64,000 nucleotides of DNA from Falciphora oryzae (lineage: Eukaryota; Ascomycota; Sordariomycetes; Magnaporthales; Magnaporthaceae), in NCBI GenBank assembly GCA_000733355.1, contig JNVV01000007.1, positions 1,168,370-1,232,369 on the forward strand, given 5' to 3'. The position numbers were made by a program, and so were the translations under genes. Under the pieces are notes generated by a model. That model saw only the letters and a program-made list of their open reading frames with translations, had not been told where the DNA came from and did no database searches. Below, one piece after another: positions 31,117-42,118 of this stretch. The first letter of the stretch is position 1. The number at the start of each line of letters is the position of its first letter.

Positions 31117-33935
31117 TCAGGTGAAGTCGACCGTGCTGCTGTCCGACGGCCTCATCCCGCTCCTCTCCTGCCTCCTCCGTCTCCTCCTGTCCGCCGCAGA
31201 CGACGCCGGGTGCTCAGTCTGGCTGGCGGCCGGTCCTCCCGGCGATGACGGGCTCATGCCGCTCCAAGTCCCGTGGCTACCGAGACTGGTGACGGTCTGT
31301 CCCGCCATCGACATGGCGCCACCGACCGGGGTCCTGGGTGGCTGCGGTGGCACGTTCGTCGGCGGGGGCGGAGGCGGGGGTCCCCCAGGTGCTTGCATGG
31401 GCGGGGGCCCCCCCGTGCCGTAAGCTGGCGGAGGCGGCCCAGGCGGCGGGGGCGGGGGCGGGGGGCCGCCGCCGTTGCCAACCACCATGGGGGTGCTGCC
31501 GTAGTAGCCCGCGTCCTGGCCGCCGCCGGCCGCCGGTCTGGACCTGCCGCCTGCGAAGCGCGGGTTGGGAGGAGGAAGCGGCGCGTTAGGGTCGTTGACG
31601 TCCACAGCTCGCTCGGCGGCGGCTTCAGCCCTGCGCATGCTCGAGTCGCGCCGGTACCGTTGCCGTCCAGTGCTGGGGCTGTTGGGCGACAGCTCGCTGC
31701 CCGAAAGGCTGCTGATAGAGTCGGATCGCTGCCGCCGGCTGCGCGACGAGGCCGCCTGTGCCGCCTCCTCGGGCGGGATGCGCCGGAGCGTCACGTTGTC
31801 ACGGTCGTTGTGCACCTTGACCTTGACGACACTAATGGGCTGGGAAGCCTGCGATCCGCCCCAGCGCCGCGCCTCGTTGGACGCCAGCCGGCTCGCGCTA
31901 GCCACAGCGTCAGCGGCAGCCGCCTCATTGTCCCGACGTCGCCGCGAGTTCCTCCTGCCTGGGCCGCCACCGCTAGCTGATTGATAGGCGTCGTCGACAG
32001 CGTCCGAGGCGTACGAGCCTTCGTGTCTGGAGTGTGACATGGACCTCCTCGGCCCTCCGGCTCCCGTCATGGTCGGCGGGGCGTTGCGCGGGCCTCCCGG
32101 TGCCGCCCCATAGCCCGTCGTTGGCCTCGGTTCGACCGAGGATTCGGTCATACTGGTCACCTCGGAGACCGCCGAGGGTGCCGACCTGGCCGGGGCTCGC
32201 CGCGAGTTGCGTCTGCTTGGGGAGTCGTCGTTCGTGTAGCGCCGGGACCGGTCGCCCACCCGGCTCTCCTCGTCGTCGTACTTTGACCGGTCTTCCTCCT
32301 TTCCTTTGCCCTTAAACTTGCTGGCGAGCCAGCCGAGGCCGAGTCCCGCCATGATCCCGCCGCCTGCTGCATCCGCCGTCGTCACGCCGCTACTCTTGCG
32401 CCGCGGGGGGGCGCTCCGCCTTGAGGGGCTGTCGTCGCGGAAAGAGGAGTAGTCCGAGTACACGAGGCTGTCGGCTTCGGGGCGTGAGTAGTTCCTCCGG
32501 TGTGACTGGGGCGGCGTGACAGGCCTTCCATTGGACGCCCCGGGACGTGCGGCAGCCGCCGCCGTCCCAGGGTGGTTGCCGCCGGGACCCGGAAGCAGTG
32601 GAGACCTGGGCCGACCCGTGACGTCGCTTGTCGCATCCGTGTAGTCGCTAACAACAGTGCCGCCCCTCCTAGGGGGTGGGCCCCTAGAGCCGCGTCGCCG
32701 GTCGTCGTAGCGGCTTGGTGTTTCCGTCGAAACGGCCGAGTACGCCGTCTCATCGCGCCTGTCTCTCGTGTCCTCCTTTTTCTTCGTGAACTTGGCTCCC
32801 AGCGCGCCGGCCCCGAACATGGCTGTGAGACCAGCCATTTTCTTCATGAAGCCGCCCCCCTTTTCTTCCTCCTTCCTGTTGTTGTTGGTCCTGCTTGTGC
32901 GCTTTTCCTCGTCATAGTCCAGGTAGGTGCTGGGTGGTGAACCGCGCCTCGAGGCGACGACCTCGGACGGGCCTCTGCTGCGGCTTCGCATGCGCGACCT
33001 GGATCGGGACCGGGTCCTGCTCATCGACCGCTCTCGCTTCTTGCGCTTCCAGAATGCCATGGCACCGGCACCTGCTGCCAGTGGGCCCAGCCACTTGAGG
33101 CCGCCGCCGCCAGAATCCCCACGTTCCGTATACTCCGTTTCGGTGATGTCGGTGCGGGTGACACGGCTCCGGCCAGCCTCGGAGCGGGCGCCGCTGTAGT
33201 ACTCCTCCCGCTGGCCGGCGCGGCGGTAGCTCAGGATGAAATACAACAACACAAGCAGTCCCACCCAGACGGCGTAGAGGATGAAAGTGTACTTGGGCGA
33301 GCCGTAGAGGGTGAGTCCTAGGGGGACTTGCACAATTCCCAGCAGCGCGACGGCGCGACCATTCCACTGATGGATGGTGACACGGAATGATCGCATCTTC
33401 CGGATGTTCCGAATGAAGCGGCCACCAATGGCCTGCAGCAGAAGCAGGGTATAAATGGCCACGCCGATACCATGGTGGGGGTTCGTCAGGCTGCGGTTGG
33501 GCCCCACGGCGAACCAGCCGAGGATGAAGGCAACAGTGGCGAGCCCAACGGCCAGCACATTGAGATAGGCGTGGTAGCGGACCGCATAGCCCGGCCGCGC
33601 AGTGTAGAATCGGGCAGTCATCACGGCGGCCGGGATGAGGAAGAGGAAGGCCATGGTGGCCAGGATGCCATGGCCCATCACGAGCGTGTGGTACTGTGGC
33701 ATAGTGGAAAACCGGTTTCCCATTCCTGGAAGGTGTGTGTGGTCAGCAGGCCGTCAACGCTAGCCTTGGGCAGCAATGCGCTCTTACCATTGTACTGCAT
33801 CATGTCAAAGTTCAGCGGCACCAGCGGCGGGAGCAGGAAGGTGTTCTTCTCATAGTCCCATGTGCCATCTCCAACATTGAGACGGTCCGACGCGTACGTC
33901 GCCGTCCCCGGCGGAGAGAGCTCTGCCGGCGCCAT
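31117..33935 (-). CDS. Cytochrome b561-like membrane protein with long disordered tail
   Basis: Two exons (33788-33935 and 31117-33725, minus, phase 1) give 918 residues. After a short luminal-type N-terminus, five hydrophobic spans lie at about 64-88, 101-122, 136-154, 172-190 and 195-215. Histidines are placed as in b561/ferric-reductase-like haem-binding bundles (MGHG near 68, YHAYLN at 101, NPHHG at 133-134, HQWNG at 168). No DOMON domain precedes them. From residue 220 the protein is disordered, rich in Arg, Ser, Asp and Pro, with an RS-type run. Three similar modules of hydrophobic Gly/Ala sequence followed by a Lys/Arg cluster occur at about 258-282, 345-366 and 503-526. A proline-rich C-terminus follows. 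Expected role is transmembrane electron transfer; the tail suggests an added scaffold function (inference). Confidence 0.85.
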
Positions 33936-35077
33936 GGTGGCGCGAGAGCCGTGGGTTTAGGGCAGCTCAGGCTCAGGATCAAGGGGCTGAGCCCCGTCTC
34001 CGAGGAATGCGGAACAGGCCTTTGTGTGGAGGGCCAAGGCAGGGTGGTAGAGCCGTTCGGTCGTGGGTTGGAATGTATCGATCGATCGAAGCTCTCCTGG
34101 CCAGGTGGGTGGAATGTGGGAGAGACTGCAAGAAAGCAATGCGGGGAGGAGGCAGAGAAAGCCTTGGTTCCGTCTCTCCGTTTCTTCGGCCCGTGTTTGT
34201 TTCTGTTTAGGTTTTGGCGGCCCAAGGGCAGCAGCAGTTCGGTTGGCTACTGGTGGCTTGCGTTGCTGCGTAATGTCTTGCCTCGTTGCTGGCCTGCCGC
34301 CCCAGGTGACGTTATGTTTACCTGGACGGCCTGCGGAATTGCCAAATGGATATCGGTGGTTCTCGAGGGCTCGTGGACGCAACACACAATTGTTGACACC
34401 GCCCGACAAAATGCAAACAACAGATGGCAGAATGCAGAATGGCGAGCGAGTACAATAGACTCTGCAGACCGCCAGTACGACGGACGAGAAAAAAGACCCT
34501 TGCGGAGAAGTCCTTTAGTCGACGGCCAGCCCAGAGCTTTTCGTTGGCCGCCGTTGGTGGGGGAACCAGCTCCGACCTCTTTAGTGGACGTCTTGACTGG
34601 GGGCCCCTGGTCGGGTATCCGCCCGCACGCTTGTCAAGCGCGGGATCCACGTAACCTCGTTCGTTGCCAGGCGCCGGTCGATTGGCTCAGCGTGGAGCCC
34701 AGCTGCGTGCTGTTGGGCAGGGCTCTCTGGTCCTTGTGCATTTGTGCCTGGCCCCCTCAATTCGCACCTGACAACCTCAGCTGTCAGATGCGTGCGCTGG
34801 CAAAATCTCCATCGCCAATCCACACGGCCACAGGGCAACATGCAGCAAGTCAACACGCCATTGACATGAGTGAGGGGTAGTGAGGGGAAACAAGAGAGGA
34901 AGGGAAACAGAATTGAAATTCTCACTCGTCTACTAGTACTGATTCAGTGCCCCAAAAGCGATTCTCTGTTCATCTCATTACCAGTCCTCCCACACTCTTA
35001 TTACTTTGAATCTCGAGAAGTCTCCACTGCCTAAAAGCAGGGCTGCGACTCAACAATCATGTGGTCACCATCCTTGC
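33936..35077. other. Spacer between the b561-like gene and the secreted-protein gene
   Basis: This is the upstream region of the b561-like gene. A 381-codon plus-strand frame begins inside the b561 gene and crosses this spacer but shows no protein-like features. No gene seen. Confidence 0.5.
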
Positions 35078-36103
35078 TCAGTTCTCCTCAGCCGCCTCAG
35101 TCGCCTTGTCCTCCTTGTCCTCAGTCGTCTTGTTCTTGTCCTCAGTGGGTTTGTCCTCCTCGGCCTCAGTGGGCTTGGCGGCGTCGGCTGCCTCCTCAGA
35201 CTCCTCGATCACCTCCGAAGGCTCGACCAGGTCGTTGTCCTCCAGGGGCTCGGGCTTGGCCCGCAGTGACGACTCGTCCGATTCCTCGTGCTCGGACGAG
35301 GACTCAAGGAACTTGCGAGTGACGTTCGCGGCGTTGCAGGTCGGGTTCTGCGGGGGATGCGAGGTCGACCACGTGAGAGCGTGGTAGTAGTAGTTGCCGA
35401 CGTAGGTCCAGCAGACGTACCTGCCGAGTTGTTTTGGGTGCTTTGTCAATCACAAGTGACCAGCAATGGGAATGCGAGTGAGAGAAAGAGACAGGAGGCA
35501 GAGGAGAGGAGGCAGGGGAGAGGAGGCAGGGGAGAGGCCGACTACGTACCAGTTGTACATCTTGCGAACCTCGTCCACGCGAAGCGACTTGGTCTGGTCG
35601 GCGGGGTCATGGACGCCATCGTCACCGTAGGCGACCAAGAACATCTTGTCGTCCTCATCGAAGCCGATGGGGGTGTTGGAGTAGCCGGGCTTGAACATGG
35701 GAACGGCGATGTCAGACCACGCAACGTAGCTCAGCGACATGGACGACGGCAGCGTCGTCGGCATGCCGTTGAGCTTGGTGGGCAGCTCCCAGACGAGCGG
35801 GCCGGCGACGGGCTGGGTGTCGTCTGTGGTGTTGTGGCTGAAGGTGCTGCTGGGAGGGGATGGGCCGTCGTTGTAGACGCAGAGGCCCTCGATGCCAGCG
35901 CCGGCGTGGCAGGCGCCAAGGATCCAGCCGACGATCGAGGAGTTGGAGCTCTCCGACACGACCATGTTGAAGGGCTCCGACTTGGTGAAGTCTTTGTTGG
36001 GGGGAGGGGCAGCCGCGGCGGGAGGCATGCCCGTCAGGGGCTGGGCAATGGCGGACGTGCCGGCCAGGGCGACGACAGACGAGACGAGAGTCTGGGTCTT
36101 CAT
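35078..36103 (-). CDS. Secreted protein with acidic Lys/Glu/Thr tail, unknown function
   Basis: Two exons (35550-36103 and 35078-35420, minus) give 298 residues. The start at 36103 gives a clear signal peptide (MKTQTLVSSVVALAGTSAIA, cleavage expected before QPLTG). The in-frame upstream extension is likely leader, because a TATA-like box lies ~210 bp upstream. The mature part has a globular-looking region of ~200 residues with four Cys (CHAG, GLCVY, YVCWTY, PTCNAAN), possibly two disulphides, and N-glycosylation sequons (NSS, NTT, NVT). The final ~73 residues are strongly acidic with repeated TED/KxTE units and no GPI-type hydrophobic end. I do not recognise the family. A secreted or vacuolar role is inferred from the signal peptide alone. 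Confidence 0.78.
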
Positions 36104-37311
36104 TGTTGCGGCTGGTGGTTGCCAGCAGAGAGAACTGGAAAAAGTGGTCTTGTGGGATGTGGATGTTGACACGGAAGAATGGATAAGAGCCAAGAGAGCA
36201 AGCAAAAATGTGAAGCCTGATGGTGATGCTGGTAGAAGAAGCGTCCAAAGATGATGTGTCGATGTTGTGTCGGGATTCAAGACGAGGACCGAGAGGACAG
36301 AGAGGGGACAGGTTTAAATAGAGCCGACAGGCTTGGATTGCTGCCCACGGTTGCCCTCAGGGAGCGTTCTCTCGAACGGCAGGAGCTGGCTTGTGGCTCA
36401 ACGTCGACGCGATCTGCGGCGGAGGAAGGTGCTTGGGCTCCTCATCGCGACTGAGGATGGCAGGTGTGCCGCGCTTCCATTGCGTTGCTCGATCTGCTCC
36501 TGCCCCAACACCAAGGCGCACCGAAGAGATCACACGCAAATGATGGTGCAGGCAGGAGGACTTCAGTTCCTCCTCTTGCTCTTGTTTCTCGGGCACGACC
36601 TCGCCCAGACGGCTACGAGGACGGGAAGCAGTTCAGGCGAATCTGGGTTGCTTCGATCCCTGCTGGTGGTGTCTTCTAAACCTTGACCACACTCAATGCT
36701 CTAGGTGCTTCCGCAAGACTTCGCCCAGATGGCAGCGAGGATGCATGGATGTCGACCTGGACTGGCCTGCCTCTGCCTCGACAAGACTCGACCGGGTGCT
36801 GCTGCCCGTGGTACCATGGAGGAAGCCTGGGCTGGGCAACTGCCGTTGCGTGGCCGAACGCGTTGTGCCAGCGGAGCAAATGCATTTCTCTGGTTTGAAA
36901 CTGCCTCAGAAACTCGAGTGACCATGCCAGGCCCTCGTCGCCGGCTGCTTCTCGCCCCTTCCCGCCTTCGCGCATAGGACTGGGCATGCATCTAAACTAT
37001 CAACTACACCCGGAAGGAGCGCCCTTCTCGTCCTGCACGTCCATCTTGTGTCACTTCCCGTCGTCATCACGCCATACCATCGTTGGCTCCGAAGGCACTT
37101 CGTTGCGTGCGGCCTGCCCACTCATTCTCCGACCATGTTCAACAGGGGTCGGGTAGTCCTAGGCACTCGCAGCCCGCCAGCATAGCACATGAAGAGAGTA
37201 AATTTGGAAAGAGCGATCTATAAGTACAGATTAGGAGACCAGGCAGGCACTATACGAAACAGAAACACGAATACGCCCCGGAAAGCTGTCGAGTGTCTGA
37301 ATGTTCCTCCT
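36104..37311. other. Spacer with promoter of the secreted-protein gene
   Basis: The spacer holds a TATA-like box (36313-36320) and a degenerate ~24-bp direct repeat (36601 and 36721). Otherwise it has only short random frames. Confidence 0.5.
36313..36320 (-). promoter_or_regulatory. TATA-like box of the secreted-protein gene
   Basis: TATTTAAA on the minus strand lies about 210 bp upstream of the ATG at 36103. It supports a leader of roughly 180 nt rather than the longer open frame. Confidence 0.45.
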
Positions 37312-38236
37312 TTACCCCTGAGTGTTGATGAAGTACCACGTGTCCGTCTTGATGAAGTTCTCGGATCCCTCCCGCTGCCTGATAGTAGCGTACGATCTCC
37401 ATCTGTCATATCTGGTCAGCGATCTGCGGACTCAAATGATTGTGTGGTGATGGGGCGGGATAGGTAGGACCGAGAGATGCAGTAGTTAGCAAGAAGAAAA
37501 TCAAAACTCACCCAAAGCTGTCCAGAACCTCGGCGACCCTCAGAGTCAGGATCCGCGCCTGCAGCACCTTCTCGCCAAACTCGGCCCTCCACATCGAGTG
37601 CTGCAGCTTGAACTCGTACCCGGGCTCGACGCCCGCCCCGACCCCCTGGTCCACCTTGGCCTGCCCGCCCGCCAGCAGCCCGAGCCGCTCCAGCTCGCGC
37701 CTCAGGGTCCCGATCATGGTGCCCTCGCCGTCGCCGTCGGCGCAGCCCCCCAGGAACCGCAGGCGGTCGCCGCTGGTCAGGCCGATGGCGAGCCACCTCG
37801 GCTGCGGACCCGCCGCCGCGGGCACACCCCCTTGCGGCTCCTGCAGCTGCTTTCGGAAGATCAGCGTGTCCTTGCTCCCCACGTCGCGCGCCTGCGACAG
37901 CGACGCGTCGAGCAGCCAGCCCAGGCCGTGCAGGTACGCCAGCAGGTTCCGCACCAGCACGCGGCCGGCCAGGCCGGCGGCCTCGCCGCGGTACCCGAAG
38001 GGCCGCCCGCCGAGCTTGTACTCGTAGGCGGCGCTGCCGACGTGGTTGGACTCGGCCTGGATCCCGTCGGGCCACGACGCCCGGATCACCTGCCCGGCCC
38101 CTTCGCGGTAGACGGGCTCGGGGAACTGGAAGAAGCGCAGCTTGTCCGACCCTTGGAACGATATGGCCGCGAAGGAGGCGCGCGGGAGGGGGGTGTGGGT
38201 TGGGGCTGCGGTTTGGGTGGTCATTGGGGACGACAT
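37312..38236 (-). CDS. Conserved-looking protein of unknown function
   Basis: Two exons (37512-38236 and 37312-37402, minus, phase 2) give 271 residues starting MSSPMTTQTAAP. The body looks like a single compact domain: SFQGSDKLRFFQFPEPVY, VGSAAYEYKLGGRPFGYRG, DTLIFRKQL and WLAIGLTSGDRLRFLGG. It then has GYEFKLQHSMWRAEFGEKVLQARILTLRVAEVLDSFG split across the intron, and ends WYFINTQG. There is no signal peptide or membrane span. The start at 38236 is chosen because a TATATATA-type box lies ~95 bp upstream; the frame itself is open further. I do not recognise the family. The low-charge, aromatic-rich pattern suggests a beta-rich soluble protein, which is inference. Confidence 0.7.
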
Positions 38237-38327
38237 GCTGGTCGTCGTTTTTGTTATGTCTCCTTCGTGTCGTACGTTGGTATGCGCTCTTGTGGTGCGT
38301 GGAGGTTGGGAAAAAGCCGAGATGAAG

Positions 38328-38335
38328 ATATATAT
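38328..38335 (-). promoter_or_regulatory. TATA box of the 271-residue protein gene
   Basis: ATATATAT lies about 95 bp upstream of the chosen ATG at 38236 on the minus strand. Confidence 0.4.
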
Positions 38336-38681
38336 GCTCGAATAGATCGGTTGAATGAAGCTGCCACTCTGCAGGGGAGAAACAAACCAGAGCCGGAACG
38401 TGCCTATCGTAGACATATATATACGCCAGGCTTGAATCCTCCCAATATGACGTCCGCATTTCACGGGCGCGTGCTGCTCTACGACTATGCGAACATCAGG
38501 TGCTTACAACTCCACAGCCTCGCCGTCGGTATAGGCCGAAGGGAGGCTCAGCGCACTGCATGCTCAGCCCGCCGATTGTGAGTGGTGGGCTAACAACTGT
38601 GCCTGGCTCTCACGTCCATGCCCAGCCTGCCCAGCCCCAGCCCGTATCAGTCGTGTCGGCACTCCCTCGCCGGGTCGTATT

Positions 38682-38695
38682 GAATACGCGTATTC
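38682..38695. promoter_or_regulatory. 14-bp palindrome containing ACGCGT
   Basis: GAATACGCGTATTC is a perfect inverted repeat centred on ACGCGT, the MCB core bound by MBF-type factors. It lies 446 bp upstream of the minus-strand gene starting at 38236. Function not demonstrated. Confidence 0.4.
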
Positions 38696-39293
38696 GTATT
38701 GTCGCTGCTTGCATCGGCGGGAGCAGCACAGCAACTCAGCTCCATTTTCTTGACGTCCTAGATAACCCTTGAGAATAGGCGGGATTTGAATGCTCAGACG
38801 GGCCAGGAAGTTCATAGCTAGCAATCGCTCTAGAAACGGGTCCGTCGTTGGGTGCTCGGCCAAGAATAACCCTGCCACTTCGTTGATCAACAGCTCCTCC
38901 GCTTGCTCAACGCGCCACAGTTGTTTGAGAACAGGCCAGCTTTCATTCCAAATTTTTGTCCATTACATGATTTTAACAAATAGTCAGCAAAGACAAGAAC
39001 ACGCTGTATGCGATCCCAAACATCCAACTACGTGAAAAAAAAAAGGGGCTCCAGGGGGAGGGACCTTATGTTTTGCTAGCTCCCATCCGTTTTTCAGACG
39101 TCGAAGCGGGGCGCTTGTGTCTTTTGGGCCAGTTCAGTACCCCATGACCACTGTGCTTCCCTACCGGTCTAACCGCCGACGGCTGTTGCCAGACGTTTTC
39201 CGGGGCAGACCTCACAGGCAAGGAACGCGCAGTCATCACCACCACAACCGAAACAAGAAGAAAGCAAATACCACCGGACACCAGCACCGCACG

Positions 39294-41304
39294 TCAAGGC
39301 GCCGTTAGTCTCCCCAAGCTTGCGCCCAAGATACTGACCTCCATCGCGACGTGCGCGGCCGCACGATCGTCATCCGGCGCCTTGCCGCCTTCGCCGCTGC
39401 CCTCCTCAAACGAAGCTACAGCCGCCAGCAGCGGCCGGACGTACCTCTCCTCGACGGCGGCGTGCATCCCGGGGGGCGCGAGGCGGCCGTAGTGGCCGTC
39501 CGACGAGCGGAGCAGCAGGATGGCAAAGTTGACTGACTGCAAGATGAAGGGCGCGTTCTGGAGGAAGTACTCGACGAACCCGTCCCGGTCCATCTCGCGC
39601 GCGAACTGCATGTCTGGGAATATGAGGTACTGCAGCTGCTCAACGGCCTCGGGTCCCGCGAACGGACTCCTACTGCTGCTGGTCTTTGCAGCTGCCGCCC
39701 CCAGCGCCGCCGCGAGCTCCTCCCTGAGCCAGGTCACCGCGCATGCTTTGAGGTTGGAGAACATGCAGTTCTCGAGCAGGTCCTCCAGGATGCGCAGCCG
39801 GTCCTCGTCGTCCGGGTCCGCGTGGAGCACCTGGCCCGCGAGCGTGGACGCCGCGTTGCGCACGCCGATGGACGGGTGGTACACGGAGCAGAGTGTGAGG
39901 AGGTGGTGGTAGGGCATGAAAGCCGGAGCAGTAGACTCGTCATGGGACGATGCGGGCGCTGCTGGCAATGTCCGGCCGTTGTGCTGCAACCACAAACCCA
40001 CGGCGACGATGGACTCGATGGTACCAGGGGTGGTCTGAATCTGAGCGTGGGCGTCGTCCTCGATGTAGCGCTGCAGCAGGGCAAAGTGGTCGGGGAAGAC
40101 GCGGATGTCGGGCTTGGCGACATTGGCGCCGAAAACGGTCGACGAGAATAATGAATAGGCGAGCAGGCAGACGGCGCCGCCTGTGGGCAAGTGGATGTCC
40201 TGGGCGCCCTTCAGGTCGTCTGCGTCTGGCAGTGTTCGCCTGTAGATGGGCTCCTTGCACACGGTCGAGATAAACGATGGCGAATCGGTCCTCAGGCCGA
40301 GGTCTTGACAGAGGGCCTGAAGCACGAAGTGAAGCGGCGCGAGGTCAGCTGATAGGAAACGATATGACAGATGTCAGGATGGAACAAAAAAGACTCACCG
40401 CAAGCTGACCAACGATGGTGTCCCTGGCCAGCAGGTCCTGGTCCTCCTTGAAGGCCTGCAGCGCTGACCTCTTCCCCGGGACGATCCTCTGAGGCGCATA
40501 CCACTCGACCAGGCGCTCTGCCCACGAGGGCGGCTGCGCGTTGGCGTATGCCTCGAGAACGCTCAGGACGAAGGACAGCAGCAGGCGCTCCTGGATGTCG
40601 AGCTCGTCGGGGCCGCAGACCTGCTCGGCCTCCGGGTCCGGCGCGTTCTTGGAGGTGTCGCCGTCGGCGTCCGGGTTCGCGACGTTGACGCTGCTCTTGC
40701 GGCTCGGCAGGGGCGGCCGGCGGTGGCCCGACAGCGACTGCGCCAGGTTGACGGCGGCGGCGGTCATGAGCTGGTGGCCCGGGCGGTAGGCGCGCCGGAC
40801 CGTGACGAGGGTCGAGGCCAGGAAGCGGGACGGGTACTTTGTCTTGATGCGCCGGTGCAGGATGGCCAGCATGCCCAGCAGGCGGATGAACCTGCTGACG
40901 GCGGCGTCGTCGTCCTTGTGGCTCTCCTCCTCCTCCGCCTCCTCCTTCTCCTGTTCCGCCGCCTCCTCTTCCGCGCCGTCGCGGTCTGCGTCCCCCGGGT
41001 AGCCCTCGAGCACCTCGAGGCACTTGACGATGACTTCGCGCGGGTTGCCTAGGCGGGCGATGGTCTCAAGGCACTGCTCGCTTCCTGGAATGGAGACGAG
41101 ATTATGCACGAGGTCCCAGCCGATCTCCTGGGTGAGGTTGGCGTCCTGGAGCACCTCGTTCAGCGTGGGTAGCACCTCAGGGCAGAGGAACTTCTCGACG
41201 ATGGTGAGGTAGGTGAAGTTGTCGGTTGCCGGGGGGCGAGACTCGAGCAGGGCCGATATGGCCTTCTCGGTGTCGGTCGTTGTGGTTGCCTCAGTCGCTG
41301 CCAT
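39294..41304 (-). CDS. Glomulin/Ybp1-family (Yap1-binding protein) homologue
   Basis: Two exons (40399-41304 and 39294-40316, minus, phase 0) give 642 residues. The family covers yeast Ybp1/Ybp2, which help oxidise the Yap1 transcription factor under peroxide stress, and animal glomulin. Supporting stretches are FTYLTIVEKFLCPEVLPTL, IGWDLVHNLVSIPGSEQCL and ARLGNPREVIVKCLEVLEG. They continue through alpha-helical repeats such as FIRLLGMLAILHRRIKTKYP and a C-terminal half with HHLLTLCSVYHPSIGVRNAA. The acidic spacer near residues 108-128 interrupts the repeats. A GTCAGT donor-like site at 39333-39338 could end the exon earlier and add a short last exon, so the last ~15 residues are uncertain. 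Assignment is by remembered family pattern, not by search. Confidence 0.78.
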
Positions 41305-42118
41305 GATGAGAGTGAGTGAGTGCGCGCGCAGACAGTTGCGCTGCCGGGGTTCAATGCCGAGGGAAAGCGTGAGTCGATGGCACGATGATGATCAGGCGCG
41401 CGCGTCGTGTTCCTGGAAGGCTGGCTGGCAGCGTTGCAGGGGCGCGGGGGAGACGAAGGTCGTTGCGGTCTTGGGGTGGGTTCGTTTAGCTCTGGCGATG
41501 ATGCACAGTTGGTCCCACCATGGTGGAGTGGCAAGTCGGGTCAATCCTGGTGGTGACGCACGCTCTGCCAGGAACAGAAAGCTGTGGAAGGCCAGGAAGC
41601 ATTCGAGCCAAGCCACCCGCCCTAGTCCCGGCTATGTGAGCTCCTCTTTGCTTGGAGAGCCTGGCCTGGTGGCCATCGCAACCCCGCAGTTAGCGCCGAG
41701 AACACCCAGAAGCACAAGAAGACCAGAAGCGAGCATGGAAGCCCCACCGCGAATTGATTGATCAGACCTCCGGAAACAGAGCCGGGAATGGAAGCGAGAG
41801 GATGCCGGGCAATGTTGTTTCTAGACTGAGGGATGCTATGCCATCAAAGGTTGGCCTTCGTCCACGCAAGCGTCGAAGCACCTAGGTAGGCAGGTAAGTA
41901 GTCCTGGCCAGTGACAGATTGATGGTCTTTTTACTTGATTGATTTTTTATGAGCAAGAACGAAGAGACATTGTCTTGAACCTCCCAACGCCGAGCGACCC
42001 ATGAAGAACTGTGGACGACCTGTGTCCCATCAGCCCATCCAAGAAAACAACAAATTAATACACATGTCTCCTTCCCGTGACGTAGTCGTCCATATCTTCT
42101 TTATACAAAGCGCCGCGT
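41305..42118. other. Spacer between the glomulin-like and SET genes
   Basis: This is the upstream region of the glomulin-like gene and the 3' flank of the SET gene. Only short frames are present; no gene seen. Confidence 0.5.

Larger units (their letters stand above)
38237..39293. other. Spacer with TATA box and an MCB-containing palindrome
   Basis: This is the upstream region of the unknown 271-residue gene and the 3' flank of the glomulin-like gene. It holds ATATATAT at 38328-38335 and a perfect 14-bp palindrome at 38682-38695. Confidence 0.5.

Noticed and set aside
33735..34880. 381-codon plus-strand frame across the b561 5' end and spacer
   Set aside because: Starts within an exon of the opposite strand and has no protein-like pattern.
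36104..36280. Upstream extension of the secreted protein
   Set aside because: It would bury the obvious signal peptide; a TATA-like box upstream fits a leader instead.
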